Under the pieces are notes generated by a model, which worked only from the letters and a program-made list of their open reading frames with translations, was not told the DNA's origin and did not search any database. Position numbers and translations under genes: made by a program. Of a stretch of DNA of 6,747 nucleotides, positions 1 through 5,481 are shown piece after piece (position 1 is the stretch's first letter; each line of letters opens with the position of its first letter). Source of the DNA: JADGRF01 sp036382515 (lineage in GTDB: Bacteria; Myxococcota_A; Polyangia; Polyangiales; JAFGIB01); the NCBI GenBank assembly GCA_036382515.1, contig DASVHQ010000344.1, forward strand, positions 1 to 6,747. The letters are read 5' to 3'.

Positions 1-391
1 ACCGGCCCACGCGCTGGATCTCGCGTGCCATCGCCGCCTGATCGTCGAAGCCGCCCACGTGCTCGATCACGGAGTTGGAGAAGCAGACGTCGAACGAGGC
101 CGTCTCGAACTGGCTCATGTCGCGTGCGTCACCGATCACGGCGCGAGTGTCCGCGTGCGAGCCGGTGTCCATCGCCGTCAGGTTGAGCAGCGTGAGCTCG
201 AGCCTCGGCAGCTCTGCACGCACCTGCTGCCAGAAGCCAGGCGCTCCACCGACGTCGAGCACGCGCACCGGCTCGTTGAACTGTGTGAGCAGGTGCGTGA
301 AGCGCCGCAGGCGCTGCCGCCTCATTCTCGACGCGAGCGAGCTCGGGTCACGATGGTCGGCGAAGCGAAGGAACACGCTGCAGCATACCAT
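1..391 (-). CDS. Class I SAM-dependent methyltransferase, 3' end cut by window edge
   Basis: This is the first 130 residues of a class I (Rossmann-fold) methyltransferase that transfers a methyl group from S-adenosylmethionine; the acceptor cannot be read from the sequence. Visible motifs are the SAM-binding glycine loop VLDVGGAPGFW (44-54), GDARDM (87-92) as the motif II acidic region, and FDVCFSNSVIEHVGGF (100-115), the usual post-II signature of Methyltransf_11-type enzymes. The leader ADHRDPSSLASRMRR (11-25) resembles the N-terminus of similar polysaccharide-locus methyltransferases. I chose the ATG at 391 because AGAGG lies just upstream (short spacing, about 4 bases) and because the protein-like sequence begins there. 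The frame stays open upstream to a stop at 560-562 but has no ATG. It is on the same strand as the glycosyltransferase at 812-2014 but 420 bases away. The family call is firm; the substrate is unknown. Confidence 0.88.
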   Translation of the reverse strand, partial: MVCCSVFLRFADHRDPSSLASRMRRQRLRRFTHLLTQFNEPVRVLDVGGAPGFWQQVRAELPRLELTLLNLTAMDTGSHADTRAVIGDARDMSQFETASFDVCFSNSVIEHVGGFDDQAAMAREIQRVGR

Positions 392-742
392 GGCCCTCTG
401 CGACGTTTGCAGGGGCGCGTACTTCGCGGCGCAGCGCTTCGCTACCCACCCGTCCAGCCGCCGCTGCAGCGCTGCAGAGCGGAGCAGAATGCTGCGTCGA
501 GCCCCCGGCGAGCACCGCCCGGAGGTCCTCGATGCGAACGCGTGCTGCGCTCGGCCAGCTCAGGTGCTCGCGCGTGGGATCGGCGCCGAGCACCTGCGCT
601 GCGGCTCCGCGGCATCCGCCAGCTTCTCGCGTGGCGGCGCGGGCGAGCCCGGGTCGCAGGCGTGGTGCTTGCAGACGGCACAAACACTGTGGCGAGTGTG
701 CGCGTCACCGTGGTCCTCGATCCAGCGCCGGTGCAGGGGCAT
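348..742 (-). pseudogene. Possible decayed or frame-shifted reading frame of unknown function
   Basis: No intact gene is convincing between 392 and 811. Two minus-strand frames look partly protein-like. The first starts at an ATG at 742 preceded by a purine-rich GAGCGGG, contains CAVCKHHACD followed by PREKLADAAE, and ends at 560. The second, one frame over, spans 683-348 and contains AQVLGADPTREHLSW and RVRIEDLRAVLAGG with good codon bias. A single-base shift near 595-612 would join KLADAA to AQVLGADP into one product of about 130 residues. The C/H spacing in CAVCKHHAC hints at metal binding, but I do not recognise a family. The second frame's stop lies 44 bases inside the downstream methyltransferase. 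It may be a remnant, two tiny genes, or chance in GC-rich DNA. Confidence 0.22.
461..482. repeat. 14-bp perfect palindrome inside a 22-bp imperfect inverted repeat
   Basis: CTGCAGCGCTGCAG at 464-477 equals its own reverse complement. CCGCT at 461-465 and AGCGG at 478-482 are also complementary, so the symmetry extends with a small offset. It sits about 70 bases upstream of the methyltransferase start at 391, in a stretch with no firm gene. It could be an operator or a hairpin in the leader RNA. No T tract follows on either strand, so a standard intrinsic terminator is unlikely. Confidence 0.4.
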
Positions 743-811
743 TCACCCGCTCGGCGTTCGCGGAGCTCTCGGCACAGCCGCCTCGCCACCGGTCGAGTCC
801 ACCGCGCTGCA

Positions 812-2014
812 TCAGCGGCCTCGCACGCCGAGCAACGCGTGTTCCAGGCCATCCACGTAGCGCTCCAGGGTGAAGTGCTCGAGGAAGCGCTGTCGCAGAT
901 CCAGTCCAGTCTCGGCTCCTGCCAACGCGACGAGCTGGGCCGCTGCGAGCTGCGGCGCGTGTGCAGGCACCAGCCCAGGATAGTCCGCCGGGAACATCTC
1001 CGGGATGGCGCGCCAGCGCGTCGCGACGATTGCGAGGCCGGCCGCCATCGCCTCGAGCACGACCACGGGAAAACTCTCGGCCGAGTAGTACGTCGGGAAG
1101 AGCAGCATGTCGGCCTGCTCGAACAGCTCGGTCTTCTGCCGCCCCGAAACGAACCCGTGGTAGCGGAACAGGCCATCCCACTCGGCGGCGCTGACGGCCG
1201 CATCGAACTGCGCTCGTTCGGCACGGTCGCGGAACTCGCCTGCGACGTGGAGCTCGAAGCGCAGGTCGATGTGGTCCGCAGCGAGCTGCCGATTCGCGTG
1301 CGCAACGGCGGCGATCGCATCGAAGATTCCCTTCTCGCGCGTGCACAACGCGATGAAGAGCACGCGCACGCGCAGCTTGCCGGTCCCCCTGCGGCCGAGC
1401 GCTTCCGCCCGGGCGCTCGCGCGTGCCCGGCGTATCGGGGCCAGGCGTGCGGGGAAATCCGGGAACGGGTCGGGGATGCCGCACGGGACCACCACGACGC
1501 GGCGTGGCGCCAGCACGTCCACATCCGCTTCGTTCTGGTGCGCGAGCACGATGCTGAGGTCTGCATGGCCGAGCGCACGCTGGGCTGCCACGCGTAGCCA
1601 GCTCGGCTGCTCGAGCAGCCACTGTCCCAGCCCGCCGGCGTGCCAGTGCAGAACCAGCCGGGGGAAGAACGGCCGCAGCAGGCCGAGCGAGACGATGTCA
1701 CGCAGCACCGGGACCAGCCTCGGCGGTGCCGGCACGAAGTAGAGCACGCGCACGCCGTGCTGCAGGCGCAGCCTTAGCGCTTGCGCGCAGTACTCGAGCA
1801 GGCCGAGCGCCTTGGTCACCCGAAAGCCGCCGACGTCTTCCATGTCGCGCGAGTAGCGCGCGTCCACGTGCAAACACTCGACCTGCTCGCCCGGGGGAGC
1901 ACCGCTCGCGCGCGCGGCACGAGCGCGGCTCCCGAAGCCTTCGAGCATGAGCTTCACCATGTAGCTCTGTCCGTGGTGCGGCGGCGGCACGTGAGCGAAC
2001 ACCAGGAGCTTCAC
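812..2014 (-). CDS. Glycosyltransferase family 4 (GT-B fold)
   Basis: This 400-residue protein has the usual length of a GT4 retaining glycosyltransferase, which moves a sugar from a nucleotide-sugar donor to a glycan acceptor at the cytoplasmic membrane face. The N-terminal acceptor domain opens with a Rossmann strand and an HGQS loop (KLLVFAHVPPPHHGQS, 2-17). The C-terminal donor domain begins near 215 (RVRVLFIALCTREKGIFD, 215-232, where the usual G-x-x-x-KG loop lies) and carries the EX7E motif ESFPVVVLE (313-321), then AMAAGLAIVAT. There is no signal peptide or clear membrane segment. The start is GTG at 2014, with AGGAG six bases upstream, a strong site. It lies 49 bases downstream of the methyltransferase remnant on the same strand, so the two were probably cotranscribed. 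The sugar donor and linkage cannot be deduced. Confidence 0.95.
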   Translation of the reverse strand: MKLLVFAHVPPPHHGQSYMVKLMLEGFGSRARAARASGAPPGEQVECLHVDARYSRDMEDVGGFRVTKALGLLEYCAQALRLRLQHGVRVLYFVPAPPRLVPVLRDIVSLGLLRPFFPRLVLHWHAGGLGQWLLEQPSWLRVAAQRALGHADLSIVLAHQNEADVDVLAPRRVVVVPCGIPDPFPDFPARLAPIRRARASARAEALGRRGTGKLRVRVLFIALCTREKGIFDAIAAVAHANRQLAADHIDLRFELHVAGEFRDRAERAQFDAAVSAAEWDGLFRYHGFVSGRQKTELFEQADMLLFPTYYSAESFPVVVLEAMAAGLAIVATRWRAIPEMFPADYPGLVPAHAPQLAAAQLVALAGAETGLDLRQRFLEHFTLERYVDGLEHALLGVRGR

Positions 2015-2063
2015 GCGAGGCTCCTGTGGAGCTCAAGAGTGATCGGTGTCCGGCGCGTCACGC

Positions 2064-2309
2064 TCACGTCATGCCCTCCATCAAGAGGCTGCCGTGGGGT
2101 CGGCTGTCGAGCGCGTCAAGGTCCGCGACCACGAGGCGCAACACACCACCCGGCTCGAGCACGCGATACGCTTCAGACACGCAGCTGTCGGCTTCGGCGC
2201 GATACCGAGGCTCGAGCCTGTGACCGCTGTGCACGTGGTGGAAGGCGTCGTCGATGTTCTCCCACCCGGGCATGGCCGTGGCCAGGCAGCCGAGGTGCAA
2301 GTTGCCCAT
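2064..2309 (-). pseudogene. Internally deleted and truncated SAM methyltransferase remnant
   Basis: The 81-residue frame opens at the ATG at 2309 with LHLGCLATAMPGWENID (4-20). This matches the start of a family of predicted SAM-dependent methyltransferases that normally reads LHLGCG...PGWINID. It then jumps to FHHVHSGHRLE (23-33), the counterpart of the ...SHVLEH motif, and to EAYRVLEPGGVLRLVVADLDAL (46-67). In intact members some 30-40 residues separate the first two blocks; here only two do. The chain ends 14 residues after the ADLDAL strand, where the family usually continues for about 100 more. The SAM loop glycine is also lost (GCLA instead of GCG). An in-frame deletion plus C-terminal truncation is the best reading, so an active enzyme is unlikely. 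No Shine-Dalgarno site is evident. The glycosyltransferase at 812-2014 follows on the same strand. Confidence 0.72.
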
Positions 2310-2432
2310 GGCGGGCAGCTTATCACGCTCGTGCCGCGATCCCAGCGCGCAGGACTTCGACTGCCGGCGCGAGCACTCAGTCGCAGGTACACGGCCCCCC
2401 GCGCATCCGCAAAACGCGAGTATGCTGCTTCG
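2310..2432. promoter_or_regulatory. Divergent intergenic region between the two arms
   Basis: This 123-base gap separates the minus-strand arm (first frame at 2309) from the plus-strand arm (ATG at 2433), so promoters for both directions should lie in or near it. The only promoter-like element I can point to is TATGCT at 2421-2426, four of six matches to a bacterial -10 box, with no recognisable -35 at the right distance. It ends six bases before the ATG at 2433. If real, transcription would start at or beside the start codon, giving a leaderless message, consistent with the absent Shine-Dalgarno site. Confidence 0.35.
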
Positions 2433-3239
2433 ATGGGATCGTCTTCGCACGCGAGCAAGCTGCGCCTGCTTCTCTCCCTTTTGCCGGCGCGACCTGCGGA
2501 GTTCGGCGACCGGCTGCGCGCGATGCTGCAGGTCCGCTGGGAAGCCCGGCGAGTGCGCGCGGGGAACTACCAGGCCACGGACTTCGCCCAGGTGCTCGAC
2601 GCGCTGGGATCGACGCTCGGCCACCGACTGGCCGCGTTCCTCGACGACTCTGCCGTGCACGAGCTCGAAGCTCAGCTGCAGGACCGGGCCAAGCGCATCC
2701 GCGAGAGCTCCCCTCTCTCTGCGCTCCACGACGGCGACCTGGTGCTCGGGCGGTTGTGCTACGCGGTGTGTCGCGGGCTGCGACCGAGCGTGGTGGTCGA
2801 GACCGGCGTCGCGCACGGCGTCACCTCCGCGTTCGTGCTGACGGCGCTCGCCGCCAACGCACACGGCGAGCTGCACAGCATCGACCTGCCGCCACTGGGT
2901 GTGGATGCGGATCGCTTCGTGGGCGCCTTGATCCCGTCGGCGTGCAGGTCACGCTGGCACCTGCACCGGGGCGCGAGCCGCCGCGTGCTGCCCGGCCTGC
3001 TTGCGCGCATCGGCCCGATCGACGTGTTCGTTCACGACAGCCTGCACACCGAGCAGAACATGGGCTTCGAGCTGCAGAGCGTGTTGCCACACCTGCGCCG
3101 TCCGGGCGTGGTGATCTCCGACGACATCGAGGGCAACCGCGCGTTCGAGCGCTTCGCGAGCTCGTCCAACCCCAGCTACACGGCCGTGCTGCGTGAGGCG
3201 GGCAAGCCGGGCTTGTGCGGGGTCGCGCTGCTCGACTGA
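2433..3239 (+). CDS. Class I SAM-dependent methyltransferase (Methyltransf_24-like)
   Basis: This is a complete 268-residue enzyme. A helical N-terminal part (about 1-105, including LRLLLSLLPARPAEFGDRL at 10-28) precedes the Rossmann core. Within the core are the SAM loop VVVETGVAHGVTSAF (120-134), the acidic end of strand 2 in ELHSIDLPPLG (146-156), and IDVFVHDSLHTEQNMGFEL (196-214), which matches the D-x-H/S-x-x motif of Methyltransf_24-type enzymes found with sugar and surface-glycan genes. LRRPGVVISDDI (221-232) is the following strand. The substrate is not evident. I chose the ATG at 2433 because the SLLPxxPxEFxDR leader is typical of relatives. The frame is open farther upstream, but that stretch does not look conserved. 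No Shine-Dalgarno site is visible. The ATG at 2523 would remove the typical leader. It heads the plus-strand arm. Confidence 0.9.
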   Translation: MGSSSHASKLRLLLSLLPARPAEFGDRLRAMLQVRWEARRVRAGNYQATDFAQVLDALGSTLGHRLAAFLDDSAVHELEAQLQDRAKRIRESSPLSALHDGDLVLGRLCYAVCRGLRPSVVVETGVAHGVTSAFVLTALAANAHGELHSIDLPPLGVDADRFVGALIPSACRSRWHLHRGASRRVLPGLLARIGPIDVFVHDSLHTEQNMGFELQSVLPHLRRPGVVISDDIEGNRAFERFASSSNPSYTAVLREAGKPGLCGVALLD

Positions 3240-3317
3240 CGACCTGTCGCGCGCGGGTTCGCGCCGGAACCGGGACGTGCGCTATTGCGAAACCTCGCGG
3301 AACTGGTGTTGGATCGC

Positions 3318-3356
3318 GGTCGACGACCCAATCGGTCGCCGATCGAACGCGGATCG
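3318..3356. repeat. Cluster of three short inverted repeats ahead of a glycosyltransferase gene
   Basis: Within 39 bases lie GGTCG-A-CGACC (3318-3328), ATCGG-TCG-CCGAT (3331-3343) and CGATC-7 bases-GATCG (3340-3356). Several share GATCG or CGGTCG half-sites. The cluster lies in the 186-base gap between the methyltransferase stop at 3239 and the GTG start at 3426. It could hold operator sites or a structured leader. In GC-rich DNA such five-base arms also arise by chance. No clear -35/-10 pair was found in the gap. Confidence 0.25.
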
Positions 3357-3425
3357 TTGCGGGGAGGGCCGGCTTTCCGAGAAGATCGCTGCACGGCCGC
3401 GGTGCGGACGGTGCGGTACACGCCA

Positions 3426-4604
3426 GTGAAGATCGTTCACGTCACAAACCACTTGATGCCGGACATGGGCTACCAGGAGCACTTCCTGGCCAAGTACCAG
3501 GCGAAGCTCGGCCACGAGGTCCACGTGGTGACGTCGAATCGAGCGTACCCGGTGCACGAGGGGTACGCGGCCTTCTCGACGGCGTTTCCGCAGCGTGTCC
3601 TTGCAGTCGGCGTGTCGAGCCAGGACGGCTATCAGGTCCACCGGCTTGCAGCGTACGGCGAGAAGCACCTGCAGCTGTTCATGCGGGGCATCCTCGCGAC
3701 GCTGCGCTCGATCGATCCGGACCTTGTCGTGATGCACAGCATCACGCGCTACGAGACGCTCAGGGTCGCGGCCTGGAAGAAGCTGACCGGCCAGCGCTTG
3801 CGGCTGGTCGCGGACGATCACAGTCTCTACGTCGTGCTCGAGTTCGACTGGAAACGGCGCGTCTACCGCGGCATCGTGAGGTTTCTGCTCCACCAGTGCG
3901 GCCTGCTCGACACCTTCCATGCCGTCGTGCCGGTTACCGAGGAGACGCGCAGGCTCCTGCACGAGCACTACGCCATCCCCCTCGAGCGCATGGTGGTGCT
4001 TCCGATCTCGGCCGACACCTCGCAGTTTCAGTTCTCGCAAGCGGGGCGTGATCGTGTTCGCGAGCAGCTGGGCATTCCCACGGACTTCGTGGTCCTCGGC
4101 TACTACGGCAAGCTGTCGAGCGAGCGCGGCGTCGCCGATGCCTACGAGATCTCGCGCGAGTTGTTCGCGCGTCACCCGCGTTTCGGTCTGTTGTTCGTTG
4201 GCAGCGGGCTGGACGGGGAGTTCGCGCGGCAGCTGATGGCACGCGTCGAGCAAGACGGCTTCGGGCGCCGGGTGTTTTGGCACGGCCAAGTCAGCCACCA
4301 GGAGTTGCCGGCGTTCTACTCGGCCGCGGACATCGCGACGTGGCCGAAATTCGCTTCGATGGGTTGCCTCGAGGCGGCCTCCTGCGGGCTGCCCATCGTG
4401 ATCTCCGACCTGGCCGTGTCCCGCGAGCGCACGGCCGCCGGCAACGGCTTCATCTGGGAGTCCAACGAGGTGGCGCAGCGAGCGGTCGAGCGCTTGATCT
4501 GCGAGCCCGCGCTGCGTCGCGAGATGGGCGAGAAGGGCAAGACCTTCGTGCGCGAGCACTTCGACTGGGCAGCCGTGGCACAGAAGTTCCTCTTCCAGAA
4601 CTGA
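3426..4604 (+). CDS. Glycosyltransferase family 4 with altered EX7E motif
   Basis: This 392-residue GT-B glycosyltransferase probably extends the same surface glycan as its neighbours. The N-terminal domain starts with KIVHVTNHLMPDMGYQEHFL (2-21), a typical strand and glycine loop. The donor domain starts near 221 (FVVLGYYGKLSSERGVADA, 221-239) and includes LLFVGSG (255-261), VFWHGQVSHQELPAFYSAAD (283-302) and LEAASCGLPIVISD (315-328). The second glutamate of EX7E is E316. The first position is lysine K308 (WPKFASMGCLE), as in GT4 groups carrying a WP-x-x motif there instead of glutamate. I chose the GTG at 3426 because the fold's first strand starts there; the in-frame ATG at 3285 would add 47 arginine-rich residues with no family match. 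No good Shine-Dalgarno site is present. A 186-base gap separates it from the methyltransferase upstream. Confidence 0.93.
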   Translation: MKIVHVTNHLMPDMGYQEHFLAKYQAKLGHEVHVVTSNRAYPVHEGYAAFSTAFPQRVLAVGVSSQDGYQVHRLAAYGEKHLQLFMRGILATLRSIDPDLVVMHSITRYETLRVAAWKKLTGQRLRLVADDHSLYVVLEFDWKRRVYRGIVRFLLHQCGLLDTFHAVVPVTEETRRLLHEHYAIPLERMVVLPISADTSQFQFSQAGRDRVREQLGIPTDFVVLGYYGKLSSERGVADAYEISRELFARHPRFGLLFVGSGLDGEFARQLMARVEQDGFGRRVFWHGQVSHQELPAFYSAADIATWPKFASMGCLEAASCGLPIVISDLAVSRERTAAGNGFIWESNEVAQRAVERLICEPALRREMGEKGKTFVREHFDWAAVAQKFLFQN

Positions 4605-4636
4605 GCGGCGCCCCGGCTGCGCTGCGCACCCGCAAG

Positions 4637-4660
4637 CCGCGGTCGAGTCCGTCGCCGCGG
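4637..4660 (+). terminator. GC-rich hairpin downstream of the glycosyltransferase stop
   Basis: CCGCGG at 4637-4642 pairs with CCGCGG at 4655-4660 across a 12-base loop, 33 bases after the stop codon at 4604. There is no T tract after it, so it would be an atypical intrinsic terminator or simply a chance hairpin. Confidence 0.22.
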
Positions 4661-4685
4661 GGAGGTCGGTCAGCGCATCGCGGCT

Positions 4686-5000
4686 TCACTCGCTCGCGCG
4701 TGATGCGTGCTGCTCGCAGCTTTCGACTGGCTTCGCGCGCGCCAAGGGCGCGAGCGCGACGATTCGGTCGAGCCGGCGGGCCGACGTCTCACGCACCCGG
4801 TGCGCCTCGATCATCGCGGCGACCGGCAGTGTGGCGAGGGCTGCAGAGCGGTCGCCGCGAAGCAACGGGCCTGGCAGCGCTGCCGTGCTGTAGACGCCAT
4901 GGCGCACGACGCCGTGCCCCCGCTGTGCGAGCAACGTGGCCTCCTGCCGAACCACCGCGTCTTCTCCACCTGGGTACCGATACTCGTTGTGGGCGATCAG
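4686..5000 (-). pseudogene. N-terminal remnant of a family 4 glycosyltransferase
   Basis: From 5000 leftwards the minus strand encodes LIAHNEYRYPGGEDAVVRQE, then ATLLAQRGHGVV. This is the highly characteristic first strand, glycine loop and first helix of a GT4 subgroup (HNxYxxPGGEDxVxxxExxLLxxxGHxV). After that the sequence loses resemblance (HGVYSTAALPGPLLRGDRSAA) and stops at 4686, about 105 codons after the leucine, against roughly 380 for a whole enzyme. The expected initiator Met-Arg-Val/Ile just before LIAHN is gone: the frame reads SAQS there, and the long open frame to 5402 upstream is arginine- and alanine-rich with no family likeness. It lacks a start, most of the acceptor domain and all of the donor domain, so it is non-functional as a glycosyltransferase. 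It converges on the intact glycosyltransferase ending at 4604. Confidence 0.75.
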
Positions 5001-5164
5001 GCTCTGCGCCGAGCCTCCACGCGTCGGCGACGAGCCACTGCGCGGCGCCGAACTCGCGGCAGCGGCTGCGTTGCCAGTGAGACATCGCTTGTTGCCTGGC
5101 GCAACTGGCTGCAGGGGCAGACGGTCGACGACCCGACACCGCCCGCTGGCCGTGCCCGCCGCCG

Positions 5165-5481
5165 ATGATGTGGTCGGAGGCGGGCGCCTGCGGGCGTCCG
5201 GTCCTGATCGCCAAGTTCGGCGGCCGCCGCGAACGAGCCGACGTCGGCGACGCTCAAGCGTCGGAGTGGGACGCCGACGCCGTGCGTGGCCCCCGGATGC
5301 GCTGCCCTCCGATGCCGCCTTGCGCGACGCGATGGGTGAGCGGGCCCACGTTCTGCACGCTGGAAAGTTCTTTGCTGCCTCCAGAGCCACTGCTACCGTC
5401 ACAGCCGCGCCACGGGGTCGTGGTCATCGACAGCGGGCGGGTCGAAACAGCCGCTCCCGCACACGGCGCGCGGGCCGATGA
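5165..5481 (+). pseudogene. Frame-shifted C-terminal remnant of a family 4 glycosyltransferase
   Basis: In one plus-strand frame 5165-5224 reads MMWSEAGACGRPVLIAKFGG, the segment after the catalytic loop of GT4 enzymes (E-A-x-A-C-G-R-P-V). The tail that should follow appears in another frame from 5293: PDALPSDAALRDAMGERAHVL, matching the helical end of the donor domain (D-ALA--L--D-ALR--MG-RA). The switch falls between about 5225 and 5293. The second frame then becomes arginine-rich and stops with TGA at 5479-5481, overlapping the ATG of the next glycosyltransferase as ATGA. Upstream of 5165 I cannot find the rest of this gene on the plus strand. It is a broken gene, and an inactive one if the sequence is correct. 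Confidence 0.68.

Noticed and set aside
59..1597. Long plus-strand open frame of 512 codons
   Set aside because: It lies antisense to the methyltransferase and the glycosyltransferase with clear motifs, is Arg/Ala/His-rich, and has no family signature. It is a by-product of GC-rich third codon positions.
442..1701. Minus-strand open frame of 419 codons overlapping the glycosyltransferase
   Set aside because: It overlaps the real gene in another frame and encodes Ser/Arg/Cys-rich low-complexity sequence with no motifs.
2046..2432. Upstream extension of the methyltransferase frame to an ATG at 2046
   Set aside because: It would run antisense to the methyltransferase remnant and add 129 residues with no family likeness. 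The typical leader begins at 2433.
1781..3196. Plus-strand open frame of 471 codons
   Set aside because: It crosses the divergent gap and overlaps the methyltransferase at 2433-3239 out of frame. The composition is arginine-rich and no domain is seen.
3240..3280. Terminator after the methyltransferase at 3239
   Set aside because: Only short, weak GC-rich pairings are present (for example GCGCG with CGCGC) and no T tract follows, so it is not distinguishable from background.
3282..4559. Minus-strand open frame of 425 codons opposite the glycosyltransferase
   Set aside because: It is the antisense shadow of a gene with unambiguous GT4 motifs.
4707..5168. Plus-strand open frame of 153 codons in the damaged region
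   Set aside because: It is arginine-rich with no motif and overlaps the N-terminal glycosyltransferase remnant antisense. There is no supporting ribosome-binding site.
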